Notes under the pieces: generated by a model
Databases searched by the model: none
Told to the model about the DNA's origin: nothing
Seen by the model: only the letters and a program-made list of their open reading frames with translations
Shown here: positions 1-6,318 of the stretch, one piece after another
Position numbering within the stretch: the stretch's first letter is position 1
Layout: each line of letters opens with the position of its first letter
NCBI GenBank assembly: GCA_027625125.1
Contig: JAQBXG010000063.1
Coordinates: forward strand, 1 to 9,020
Source: Pseudomonadota bacterium
Lineage (GTDB): Bacteria > Pseudomonadota > Alphaproteobacteria > UBA2966 > CAIVPW01
Direction: 5' to 3'
Length of the DNA: 9,020 bases
Translations under genes and position numbers: made by a program

Positions 1-985
1 AGGCGCGGAGCGGCGGCAGCGTGATCGTCAGCACGTTGAGGCGGAAGAACAGATCGTCGCGAAACTCTCCGCGACCGACCAACGCCGCGAGGTCGCGGTT
101 GGTGGCAGCGACGAAGCGCGCCTGGACCGGTACCTCGCGGGTGCTGCCGATGCGCCGCAGCAGCCGCCGCTCCAGCACATTCAGCAGCTTCGCCTGTAGC
201 TCCGGCGGCAGTTCGCCGATTTCGTCGAGGAACACGGTGCCGTTTTCCGCCGCTTCGACCAGGCCGGCGCGGGAGGCGACGGCGCTGGTGAACGCGCCGC
301 GCACGTGGCCGAACAATTCGGATTCCATCATATCGCGGGGCAACGCGGTGCAATCCACGTGGACGAACGGGCGCGCCGCGCGCGGACCCAGCCGATGCAG
401 CATGCGCGCCGCCACGTCCTTGCCGGTGCCGGTTTCGCCCTGGATCAGCACAGTCGGCGGCGCGTCGCCGGATATTTTGGCGATCGCCTCGATCTGCCGT
501 CGGGCTTCGCGCATCGGTGCGGATTCGCCGCGCAGCGCCGGGGCGGATTCAGTGCGGGATTCGCGCGCGCGCGAATAGGCCAGCCGGGATTTGAGGCGCG
601 CCGCGCCCATGACCTTGTCCACCGTCAGCGCCAGTTCATCAAGGTCGACCGGCTTTTTCAGGTAGTCGGCGGCGCCGAGCTTCATCGCCTCCACTGCCTG
701 GTTGATGTCGCCGTAGGCCGTGACGACCACGACCGCCGGGGCGGAGTCGCCAAGTGCGGCCAGCTCCCGCAGTAGTGCGAAGCCATCGCCGTCAGGCAGG
801 CGCATATCCAGAATCACCAGGTCCCACGGGTCCTGGTCGTCGAGATGCCTGCGCGCGATGGCCAGCGTGCCGGCGGCGACACAATGATGACCGGATCGCT
901 CCAGGGATTGCGCCACCGCCCGGGCGAAAATGTCCTCGTCCTCGACGATGAGGATGCGCCAGGGGCCGGAGGATGCCTGCGCCAC
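1..985 (-). CDS. NtrC-family sigma-54-dependent response regulator, 3'-truncated by the window edge
   Basis: Two-component response regulator that activates sigma-54 RNA polymerase by ATP hydrolysis. I translated the open minus frame by hand; 328 residues are visible. Receiver domain, residues about 9-125: acidic pocket E15-D16, phospho-acceptor D60 in ILDMRLP, T89 and K110 in YLKKP. AAA+ domain from about 150: Walker A GETGTGKD (183-190), the sigma-54 contact loop as GAFTSA (230-235) where the consensus is GAFTGA, Walker B GTVFLDEIGEL (249-259), then the conserved R-F-V-A-A-T-N and F-R-x-D-L-x-F-R-L segments. The frame runs off base 1 at L-P-P-L-R, so the end of the AAA+ domain and the expected Fis-type helix-turn-helix are outside the window. 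The start is a GTG 2 nt after the kinase stop, with GGGAA about 9 nt upstream; no ATG fits ahead of the receiver domain. It is almost certainly the partner of the preceding kinase. Family call is firm; target genes are not known. Confidence 0.95.
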   Translation of the reverse strand, partial: MAQASSGPWRILIVEDEDIFARAVAQSLERSGHHCVAAGTLAIARRHLDDQDPWDLVILDMRLPDGDGFALLRELAALGDSAPAVVVVTAYGDINQAVEAMKLGAADYLKKPVDLDELALTVDKVMGAARLKSRLAYSRARESRTESAPALRGESAPMREARRQIEAIAKISGDAPPTVLIQGETGTGKDVAARMLHRLGPRAARPFVHVDCTALPRDMMESELFGHVRGAFTSAVASRAGLVEAAENGTVFLDEIGELPPELQAKLLNVLERRLLRRIGSTREVPVQARFVAATNRDLAALVGRGEFRDDLFFRLNVLTITLPPLRA

Positions 986-987
986 GA

Positions 988-2460
988 TCAGGACGTTTCC
1001 CGGGGTTCGGCCGCCGCGGGCAGCGTCACGACGACCTCGGTGCCGCCACCGGCGGGGGCGATGAATTCGACCGCGCCGTCGTGCAGATCGCAGACCTTGA
1101 AGGCGAACGGGATGCCGAGACCGCTGCCGAAGCTCTTTGTCGTCGGGCCGGGATTGAGATTTTCCGGCGACGGACGGAACGGCATGCCGGGGCCCTGGTC
1201 GCGGATCGATAGCCGGGCGATGCCGCCGTCGCGCGCGAGCGCCACCGCCAGCGCGCCGCCGTCCGGCGACGCTTCGATCGCGTTCAGCAGCAGGCCGTAG
1301 ATCGCCTGTTCGAGCAGATGGACATCCGCCTCGACCTGTGGCGGTGAATCCCAGCCGTCGCGCGCAATCGTCAGCGACTTTGCGTCGATGCGCGGCGCGA
1401 GCAGTCGCAGGGATTCGTCGACGACCACCGATAGCAGCGTCCGCGTGCGCGACAAGCTGAGCGGATTGAGGTAGTTGAGCAGCGCAGTCAGCCAGTTTTC
1501 GAGGCGGTCGACCGTGGCGCGAATGTTGCGCAGGCCGGTCGAGAGGTCGGCCGGAATGCCGGGCTGGTCGTGCAGCTGGGCGGTGGCGCGAATGCTGGCG
1601 AGGGGATTGCGGATGTTGTGGGCGACAACGGGAACCAGCGAGCCCAGCGCCGCCTGTTTTTCGGAGCGCACCAGCGCTTCGCGGCTTTCGGTAAGATCGC
1701 GCGCCATACGGTTCACCGCCTGTTCGAGGGTGACAAGTTCGGCGGCCCCGAGTTCTGGTACCGTATAGTCGAGCTTTCCGCGGCCATAGGCCGCCAGGCC
1801 CTGCAACAGCGCTCCGACCGGCCGCACCAAGGCGCGATTCAGGAATGAGCGCGAGGCCAGCAGCATCATCGCCGCCAGCACCGCCGGTATGGCGAGAATC
1901 ACCAGCGTATAGCGGCCAAGGGACGCGACCTGGTCCTTTTCCGCCTGCTGTGCGATCCGCATCAAAGAGTCGTTGGCGGTGAAGACCTGTTCGTAGTCGT
2001 CGAGCCAGGTCACATCCAGATTCGCGGTGAAGAACACGGTCAGATCGCCTTCGTTGCGAACCGCGTTGGACGGCACCGACATGATATCGTCGGTCTGGAC
2101 GCGCACCTGTCGATAGGCGAGCTGCAGGGCCTCGACCGCCTCCAGTTCCGCCGGATGGACCGCGACTTCGTCAAGCCGCCGGAACCGCGCCTCGACGCGC
2201 TGGATGCTGCTGCGGTAGCGCAATACCGCCAGCGGCTCGGCCAGAAAATGGTGATCGAACACCTCGGTCATCTGCCGGTAGACGTCGCCGCGCGTTTCCT
2301 GCACCAGATTCAGCAGTGTGTTCAGGCGATCCGCCTCCTCCGCCGACCGCTGCCGCAGTTCGACCCCCAGCCAGCCGGTGGCGCCGGTGACGAGAATCAG
2401 CAGCACAAACGCCAGGTTGTAGCCCAGCAGCAGGCCGCGCAGAGAATACATGCGGATCAC
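988..2460 (-). CDS. Membrane sensor histidine kinase with HAMP, HisKA and HATPase domains
   Basis: Inner-membrane sensor kinase of 490 residues, expected to phosphorylate the response regulator that starts 2 nt downstream. TM1 is about residues 9-32 and TM2 about 184-203. Between them lies an almost wholly helical periplasmic sensor region of about 150 residues with no PAS or Cache signature, like a four-helix bundle. A HAMP-like segment follows (about 205-263), then the dimerisation/phosphoacceptor helix with H281 in AHNIRNPLASIRA. The ATPase domain shows the N box LLNAIEAS (N393), G1 DQGPGMP (421-427), an F-box-like TTKSFGSG, and G2 GSGLGI (445-450). All residues needed for activity appear present. 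The chosen start is GTG at 2460, with GGGA 6-7 nt upstream; an ATG three codons in (2451) is the alternative. It lies 86 nt after the ABC ATPase gene in the same direction, so it may share the transporter transcript. The signal sensed is unknown. Confidence 0.95.
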   Translation of the reverse strand: MIRMYSLRGLLLGYNLAFVLLILVTGATGWLGVELRQRSAEEADRLNTLLNLVQETRGDVYRQMTEVFDHHFLAEPLAVLRYRSSIQRVEARFRRLDEVAVHPAELEAVEALQLAYRQVRVQTDDIMSVPSNAVRNEGDLTVFFTANLDVTWLDDYEQVFTANDSLMRIAQQAEKDQVASLGRYTLVILAIPAVLAAMMLLASRSFLNRALVRPVGALLQGLAAYGRGKLDYTVPELGAAELVTLEQAVNRMARDLTESREALVRSEKQAALGSLVPVVAHNIRNPLASIRATAQLHDQPGIPADLSTGLRNIRATVDRLENWLTALLNYLNPLSLSRTRTLLSVVVDESLRLLAPRIDAKSLTIARDGWDSPPQVEADVHLLEQAIYGLLLNAIEASPDGGALAVALARDGGIARLSIRDQGPGMPFRPSPENLNPGPTTKSFGSGLGIPFAFKVCDLHDGAVEFIAPAGGGTEVVVTLPAAAEPRETS

Positions 2461-2486
2461 GGACGTTCCCGGATTGGCCCGAAGAC

Positions 2487-2522
2487 ACTCCGGGTTCGGA
2501 GTTTAGGCGAGATCGACCTCGC
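2487..2522 (-). repeat. Two adjacent small inverted repeats between ABC ATPase and kinase genes
   Basis: The 86-nt gap 2461-2546 holds two perfect inverted repeats: ACTCCG/CGGAGT with a 4-nt loop (2487-2502), and GCGAG/CTCGC with a 6-nt loop (2507-2522). Neither is followed by a T run on the minus strand, so a standard intrinsic terminator is not supported. They could be RNA stem-loops that tune processing or readthrough from the transporter genes into the two-component genes, or chance in GC-rich DNA. Confidence 0.4.
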
Positions 2523-2546
2523 GCGACACCGGCGCCGAGCTGTCGA

Positions 2547-3308
2547 TCAGGCCGCCTCCGCGCCATGATCGTGGGTGAGTTTGAGGAAAGCACGGGCGAG
2601 TGTCGCCTCGCCCGTCTGCTCGATCATCGCTTCCTTGGTGCCTTCGACCAGCACCTTGCCCTTGTGCAGCACAATGACGCGGTCCGCGATCTCGGCCTCG
2701 TCGACGAGATGCGTCGACCACAATGTCGAAATGCCGCGCTCGGCGCGCAATTCCAGCACCGTATCGACGATGTCGCGGCGGCTTTGCGGATCGAGGCCGA
2801 CGGTCGGCTCGTCCATCAACAGAATGGCGGGCTTGTGCAATAGCGCCCGGGCCAGTTCGACCCGGCGCCGGTTGCCGCCGGAAAGAGTTCGCACCGGATC
2901 CTTGCGGCGTTCGGTCAGGCCGAACCGCTCCATCTCGGCGTCGATGCGCTTGTTGGCGATCTTGCGCGGGATGCCGTGCAGGTCGGTGTGGAACTTCAGA
3001 TTGGCGAGCACCGACAACTCGGGATCCAGGGTCGGCGTTTGAAAGACGATGCCGAGATTGCCCAGCGCCGGTACGGCGTTTTCGCGGATGTCGTAGCCGC
3101 CGATTTCAACCGTGCCGGAATCGGGCACGAACAAGCCGGTCAATATCTGGAACAGCGTCGTCTTGCCGGCGCCGTTTGGGCCAAGGAGCGCCACGAATTC
3201 TCGGTGCTGGATGGCAAGCGACACACCGTCGAGGGCGCGGACCGGGCCATAGGACTTGGCCGCTTCGACAACGCGGAGCGCCGGTGCGTTCGGTTTCATC
3301 GGGTGCAT
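2547..3308 (-). CDS. ABC-2/exporter-class ABC transporter ATPase, PQQ-alcohol-oxidation-associated type
   Basis: ATP-binding subunit of an ABC transporter, 253 residues. Walker A GPNGAGKT (43-50), Q-loop Q90 in GIVFQTPTLD, signature LSGGN followed by RRRVELARALL (142-156), Walker B ILLMDEPTVGLD (162-173; catalytic E167), and H-loop H200 in WSTHLVDEAE. The segments LGIVFQTPTLDPELSV and LSGGNRRRVE recall the ATPase subfamily annotated with PQQ-dependent alcohol dehydrogenase systems (TIGR03864-like); this is from memory of the family, not a search. The signature ends in N where most ABC proteins have Q. The start is ATG 3308, because AGGAGG lies 5 nt upstream; the longer frame to 3443 would overlap the previous gene by 116 nt. 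It lies 19 nt after the NitT-type ATPase. No ABC-2 permease is in the window, so its membrane partner is either elsewhere or absent. General class is firm, subfamily moderate. Confidence 0.88.
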   Translation of the reverse strand: MHPMKPNAPALRVVEAAKSYGPVRALDGVSLAIQHREFVALLGPNGAGKTTLFQILTGLFVPDSGTVEIGGYDIRENAVPALGNLGIVFQTPTLDPELSVLANLKFHTDLHGIPRKIANKRIDAEMERFGLTERRKDPVRTLSGGNRRRVELARALLHKPAILLMDEPTVGLDPQSRRDIVDTVLELRAERGISTLWSTHLVDEAEIADRVIVLHKGKVLVEGTKEAMIEQTGEATLARAFLKLTHDHGAEAA

Positions 3309-3313
3309 CGTTT

Positions 3314-3319
3314 CCTCCT
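3314..3319 (-). promoter_or_regulatory. Ribosome binding site AGGAGG fixing the start of the exporter-class ATPase
   Basis: Perfect AGGAGG on the minus strand, 5 nt before ATG 3308. It decides in favour of the 253-residue product over the longer frame that begins inside the previous gene. It is one of the strongest Shine-Dalgarno matches in the window. Confidence 0.85.
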
Positions 3320-3327
3320 GCGGTTCG

Positions 3328-4137
3328 CTAGCGGGTCGCCGTGGTGCGCGCGTCGGTGCCGACGGCGGCCTGTGCTTCCATCTCGCGAATGCCGTCCAGT
3401 AATGCCGGATGCTGTTCCAGCAGATGCTGGCGGTATTCGTCAACCTCGGCGCCTTCGGCCGTGCGCGGCCGCGGCAGCTTTATTTTGTGATCCAGCACAA
3501 TGCGGCCTGGACTGGACGACATGAACAGAATCCGGTCGCCGAGATGGATCGCCTCGCGAAGATCGTGGGTGACGAACAGGATCGTCGAAGCGTGGTCGGC
3601 CCACTGGTTCAGCAAGAGTTCGCGGAGGCGCAACGCAACCGGAATGTCGAGCGAGATAAACGGCTCGTCGAGCAATAGGAGCGGCGGATTGTTGACGAAC
3701 GCGCGCGCGAGGGCGACGCGCCGCTGCATGCCGCCCGACAGGCGGTTGGGGTAGGTATCGAGGAACGACCCCAGCTCCATGCGTTCGAGGATGGCCCGTG
3801 GCGCCCCGCGCGCCTTTGCCTCCGCGGAGGCGAACAGCATGACGTTGTCGAGGACCGTCATCCACGGCATCAGCCGCGGCGACTGGAACATATAGCCCAT
3901 CGGCGGCGCATCCCGCGGGGCGACGCCAGCGACGCGAATTACGCCATCGAAATGCTCGTCGAGGCCGCTGATCAATTGCAGCAGCGTCGTCTTGCCGGAC
4001 CCGGAAGGACCAAGAATGCAGGTGAATTCTCCCTTTGGCACCGCGAATTGCAGCTTTGCAATGGCGGTATGGGTTCCGCCGCCGCGGGCGGGCGACGGGA
4101 AACGCTTTTCTTCGACATCGACTTCGAGGACGTTCAC
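3328..4137 (-). CDS. NitT/TauT-family ABC importer ATPase
   Basis: Cytoplasmic ATPase that powers uptake through the adjacent permease, 269 residues. Walker A GPSGSGKT (43-50), Q-loop in GYMFQSPRLMPWMTV (Q85), signature LSGGMQRRVALARA (133-146), Walker B LLLLDEPF (153-160; E158), D-loop SLD, and switch H191 in FVTHDLREA. The Q-loop context and LSGGM signature are typical of the nitrate/sulfonate/taurine (SsuB/TauB/NrtD) group. The start is GTG 4137, which overlaps the permease stop in a GTGA arrangement (4-nt overlap), a sign of translational coupling. The same frame is open to 4824, but that extension lies on top of the permease and is not coding. A C-terminal tail of about 45 residues follows the core domain, ending in a Thr/Arg-rich stretch. 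The substrate is not inferable from the ATPase. Confidence 0.95.
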   Translation of the reverse strand: MNVLEVDVEEKRFPSPARGGGTHTAIAKLQFAVPKGEFTCILGPSGSGKTTLLQLISGLDEHFDGVIRVAGVAPRDAPPMGYMFQSPRLMPWMTVLDNVMLFASAEAKARGAPRAILERMELGSFLDTYPNRLSGGMQRRVALARAFVNNPPLLLLDEPFISLDIPVALRLRELLLNQWADHASTILFVTHDLREAIHLGDRILFMSSSPGRIVLDHKIKLPRPRTAEGAEVDEYRQHLLEQHPALLDGIREMEAQAAVGTDARTTATR

Positions 4138-4934
4138 AGGCGCCAGCGTGTGGCGCGGCGCTCCATCGGCCGGATGATCACGGCCTCGATCAGCATGACG
4201 ACACCGATAAAGCTGAGAGCATAAGCGAGAACGCGGTGAACGTAGAACAACTGGAAATTGACCGCGAGCTGGAAGCCGACCCCGTCGGAGCGCCCGAGCA
4301 GTTCGAACACCAGCACGATCTTCCAGATCAGCGCGAGGCCTGATCGCGCCGACGCCATGAAATACGGGTACATCTGCGGCAACAGCACCCGGCGCAGCAT
4401 CTTGATGCGTGAAAGCCGAAACGCCTGTCCGACCTGGAGCAGTTCCGGCTGAACCGCCTGCGCACCCTCGCGCACCGTGATCGCCACCAGCGGCACCTTG
4501 TTCAGGACCACGGCCAGGATCAGCGCGAGATCGGTCAGGCCGAACCAGATATAGCAAAGGATGCCGACGACCAGCGCCGGCATGTTCAGGCCGAGCAGCA
4601 CCCAGCCATCGAAAAAATGGTTCATGCGCGGCATGCGGCCGAGAACCAGGCCGATCGCCGAACCCAACGCCATCGCGATGAAGAACGATATTGCGGCGCG
4701 GTACAGGGTGACGCCGACGTTGCGGCCAAGGTCGCCCGACCACAGAATCTTCCACCAGTCGGCGGCGACGATTTCGGGCGCCGGCAATACAAGCGGGTTC
4801 GCGTAGCCGGAGCCGATCTTCCACAACACGACCAGCGCGACCAGTGACAGCACCCTGCTCCAGGGCCCGGAAAGCCCCAGATTGGAGGCGAGGGGGTGCG
4901 CTGCGCGCCCCCTCGTCCCAACGCCGATCGTCAT
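4134..4934 (-). CDS. NitT/TauT-family ABC importer permease
   Basis: Inner-membrane permease of 266 residues in the TauC/SsuC (BPD_transp_1) family. After a short basic, cytoplasmic start come hydrophobic segments at about 27-43, 76-98, 109-130, 134-152, 190-212 and 235-254, matching the usual six-helix plan. The ATPase-coupling EAA loop is visible at about 156-187 (EGAQAVQPELLQVGQAF then RLSRIKMLRRVLLPQM). The binding-protein gene ends 24 nt upstream; the Shine-Dalgarno is weak (a GAAGAA about 8 nt before ATG 4934), so translation may depend on coupling or a shared message. The stop overlaps the ATPase start by 4 nt. Together with the binding protein and the ATPase this makes a complete importer. 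Confidence 0.95.
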   Translation of the reverse strand: MTIGVGTRGRAAHPLASNLGLSGPWSRVLSLVALVVLWKIGSGYANPLVLPAPEIVAADWWKILWSGDLGRNVGVTLYRAAISFFIAMALGSAIGLVLGRMPRMNHFFDGWVLLGLNMPALVVGILCYIWFGLTDLALILAVVLNKVPLVAITVREGAQAVQPELLQVGQAFRLSRIKMLRRVLLPQMYPYFMASARSGLALIWKIVLVFELLGRSDGVGFQLAVNFQLFYVHRVLAYALSFIGVVMLIEAVIIRPMERRATRWRL

Positions 4935-4958
4935 GCGCCGTTCTTCGGCCGGTTGTTC

Positions 4959-5972
4959 CTAGAACGCGAATCCGTCCCAGAAGGTTTTCGGGTCCAGGGT
5001 CGGCGAGGCGCCGACGAGATCTTCGCCGCCGAGCTTGGCCATGATCGCGAAGGCCGCCGCCGCGGCGTCGATGTCCGCCTGGTTGTAGGACGTGACAATA
5101 CCGCGCCGGTATTGGGTCTTCAGGGATTCGAACCGCGCCGTGTCGTCACCGACACGCATCCGTTCACGGAGTTCGTCCCAGGCCGTGTCGGACACGAGCA
5201 GCATCTGCTTCGCGGCCAACGATGCTTTCAGGAAGCCGATGGCCGCATCCATGTTGGACTCGGCCCAGCCTTCCTTGAACACCCAACCGAGAAGCGGAAC
5301 CTTTGCCGACACGCCGAGTTCGACGAGGATGTCGTCCGTGCCGATCAACTCGTGGTATTTGTCCGGCTCGGCCAGCAGGCGCGCGTTCCAGTGCCAGAAA
5401 TTCATCGACGCCGCGGCGTCGCCGTTTTGCAGCATCAGGTTGGCCTGGGGCACCGGCGCAAACTGCACGTTCGCCGCTTCGGCGATATCCATGCCGAGGT
5501 TGGCGATGCTGTAGGCGCGGAGCAGCAGATAGCTCTTGTCGACCGGGCCGCCGGCGACCGCGATGGTCTTGCCGGCGAGGTCGGCGGCGGAGTTGATGCC
5601 GCCGTCGTTGCGGACCATTACGCCGCCCACTGTCAGTGAGTGCGGCACGTACGTCAGGTCGCGGCCCTGGGCGCGCGCCGACGACACCGCGAAAAAGTCA
5701 CTGACGATGAACTGCACCTCGTCGCCCATCAGCGCGATGTCGCTGGCTTCGTTACCCGCGTAGCCGATGATTTCGAGGTTGATGCCGTTTGCGGTGTCGA
5801 AGCCGTACCGCTTGATCGTGTCCATTTCCCAGTTGACGGTGCCGGTCGCCAGCACGCCGACCTTCACGACCGGCAGGTCCTGTGCGCCCGCCGCGCCGAA
5901 GCCCAGCGCCAGCGCCGCGGCCGGCAGCAGCGCCGCGGCCTTGATGATTGATCGTCTGATCCCGTTGGTCAT
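4959..5972 (-). CDS. Periplasmic substrate-binding protein of a NitT/TauT-type ABC importer
   Basis: Secreted solute receptor, 337 residues, first gene of the importer set. The signal peptide spans about residues 1-30, with likely cleavage after A-G-A before Q31-D32. Its n-region RRSIIK resembles the twin-arginine motif RRxFLK, so export by Tat is possible. The mature part shows the NMT1/SsuA/TauA-like pattern: opening strand VVKVGVLATGTVNWEM, then ALMGDEVQFIVSDFFAV where a two-lobed protein would contact ligand, then DLAGKTIAVAGGPVDKS marking the second lobe. There are no cysteines, and the length is usual for the family. ATG 5972 is preceded at 5 nt by GGAGGAG. Ligands in this family include sulfonates, nitrate, bicarbonate, thiamine precursors and aromatic acids; nothing here decides among them. 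The neighbouring PQQ-type ATPase would fit a link to alcohol or aromatic metabolism, but that is inference. Confidence 0.93.
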   Translation of the reverse strand: MTNGIRRSIIKAAALLPAAALALGFGAAGAQDLPVVKVGVLATGTVNWEMDTIKRYGFDTANGINLEIIGYAGNEASDIALMGDEVQFIVSDFFAVSSARAQGRDLTYVPHSLTVGGVMVRNDGGINSAADLAGKTIAVAGGPVDKSYLLLRAYSIANLGMDIAEAANVQFAPVPQANLMLQNGDAAASMNFWHWNARLLAEPDKYHELIGTDDILVELGVSAKVPLLGWVFKEGWAESNMDAAIGFLKASLAAKQMLLVSDTAWDELRERMRVGDDTARFESLKTQYRRGIVTSYNQADIDAAAAAFAIMAKLGGEDLVGASPTLDPKTFWDGFAF

Positions 5973-5977
5973 CGAAA

Positions 5978-5984
5978 CTCCTCC
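5978..5984 (-). promoter_or_regulatory. Ribosome binding site GGAGGAG of the binding-protein gene
   Basis: GGAGGAG on the minus strand, 5 nt before ATG 5972. The strong site fits a highly expressed periplasmic receptor and confirms the start. Confidence 0.8.
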
Positions 5985-6005
5985 GTTGGAATTCGCCGGC
6001 GATTG

Positions 6006-6020
6006 CTCCCGGTGCGGGAG
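6006..6020 (-). repeat. Perfect stem-loop in the importer leader
   Basis: CTCCCG and CGGGAG form a 6-bp stem with a 3-nt loop, about 34-48 nt upstream of ATG 5972. There is no T run after it, so it is not a typical terminator. It may be a structured element of the 5' leader. Confidence 0.45.
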
Positions 6021-6062
6021 TCGCCCTTGGTTCTTGTCTATGGATTGCGGCCCACCACCACC

Positions 6063-6094
6063 GGGCGGAACTGGCCCTGTTGCGGTTTCCGCCC
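6063..6094 (-). repeat. 8-bp inverted repeat in the importer leader
   Basis: GGGCGGAA (6063-6070) and TTCCGCCC (6087-6094) are exact reverse complements with a 16-nt loop. The stem would form in the transcript upstream of the binding-protein gene if transcription starts near 6168. No known riboswitch was recognised. Confidence 0.45.
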
Positions 6095-6168
6095 TGCTCC
6101 TGGACCGATACGGCTCCCGGCCTGTTGTTTCTCCGACGCCAACCGCCGCCCGAATCGCACAATCCGGC

Positions 6169-6202
6169 GTACTCTGAGTACTCTGGCCAGCCGCCCAGTC
6201 AA
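6169..6202 (-). promoter_or_regulatory. Candidate sigma-70 promoter overlapped by a palindrome
   Basis: On the minus strand TTGACT (6202-6197) matches five of six -35 consensus bases. Sixteen nt later comes TACTCA (6180-6175), a poor -10 match. The palindrome GTACTC-T-GAGTAC (6169-6181) covers this -10 position, and the heptamer GTACTCT recurs 9 bp on (6178-6184). A regulator bound there would occlude the promoter. The -10 is weak, so the promoter call is tentative; the palindrome is certain. Confidence 0.3.
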
Positions 6203-6212
6203 GCTATGGCCG

Positions 6213-6226
6213 GCATTGTTATTTCC
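6213..6226 (-). promoter_or_regulatory. Candidate sigma-54 (-24/-12) promoter element
   Basis: The minus strand reads TTGG-AAATAACAAT-GCC: the invariant GG and GC of sigma-54 promoters with exactly 10 nt between, T before GG and T before GC. The rest departs from TGGCAC-N5-TTGCA. A GG-N10-GC match alone is common by chance in GC-rich DNA. Its weight comes from position upstream of the importer operon, from the sigma-54 activator encoded at the operon's far end, and from its overlap with one copy of a tandem repeat. Confidence 0.3.
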
Positions 6227-6248
6227 AAGCCGGTCATTTCCAAGCCGG
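6221..6248. repeat. Tandem 13-bp direct repeat ATTTCCAAGCCGG, 15-bp period
   Basis: ATTTCCAAGCCGG occurs exactly at 6221-6233 and 6236-6248, separated by TC. On the coding strand each copy reads CCGGCTTGGAAAT. Two identical boxes just upstream of candidate promoter elements suggest binding sites for a regulator; a simple local duplication is the alternative. Confidence 0.6.
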
Positions 6249-6255
6249 GCGACAT

Positions 6256-6313
6256 CCGGGCCCGGCGATCCCCGGCCGGGGCGACGGCGGCCGGCCCGCG
6301 AGGTCAGCCGCCG
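6256..6313 (-). repeat. Cluster of GC-rich palindromes downstream of the two-TM protein gene
   Basis: Three elements follow the stop at 6319: an inverted pair CGGCGGC (6285-6291)/GCCGCCG (6307-6313), a 12-bp palindrome CCCCGGCCGGGG (6270-6281), and a 10-bp palindrome CCGGGCCCGG (6256-6265). They could form stable RNA hairpins ending the upstream transcript. The absence of a U tract argues against a classic intrinsic terminator; a 3'-end stabiliser or rho-dependent end is possible. Confidence 0.4.
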
Positions 6314-6318
6314 CCGAA

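Larger units (their letters stand above)
5973..6318. other. 346-nt intergenic regulatory region, no gene
   Basis: The largest non-coding stretch, between the unknown two-TM protein and the importer operon. Frames crossing it are off-frame extensions with Gly/Arg/Pro-rich translations and are not credible genes. From right to left (direction of transcription) it holds GC-rich palindromes after the upstream stop, a tandem 13-bp repeat, two candidate promoter elements, a small palindrome, and two stem-loops before the Shine-Dalgarno of the binding-protein gene. It most likely separates two transcription units and carries the importer promoter. Confidence 0.75.

Noticed and set aside
3309..3443. 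Extension of the exporter-class ATPase to 3443
   Set aside because: It overlaps the end of the previous gene, and the AGGAGG 5 nt before ATG 3308 marks the real start.
4138..4824. N-terminal extension of the NitT-type ATPase frame to 4824
   Set aside because: It lies wholly on the permease gene in another frame, translates to Arg/Pro/Gly-rich sequence, and the GTG at 4137 with a 4-nt overlap gives a normal-length ATPase.
4896..5639. Long plus-strand open frame opposite the binding-protein gene
   Set aside because: It mirrors codon periodicity of the GC-rich minus-strand gene, has no recognisable domain and no ribosome site.
5752..6162. Minus-strand frame covering part of the spacer 5973-6162
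   Set aside because: It is mainly the binding-protein gene read in a wrong frame, extended by low-complexity Gly/Arg/Trp sequence.
6221..6248. Start of a CRISPR array
   Set aside because: Only two 13-bp copies separated by 2 bp, with no spacer-length intervals and no cas genes.
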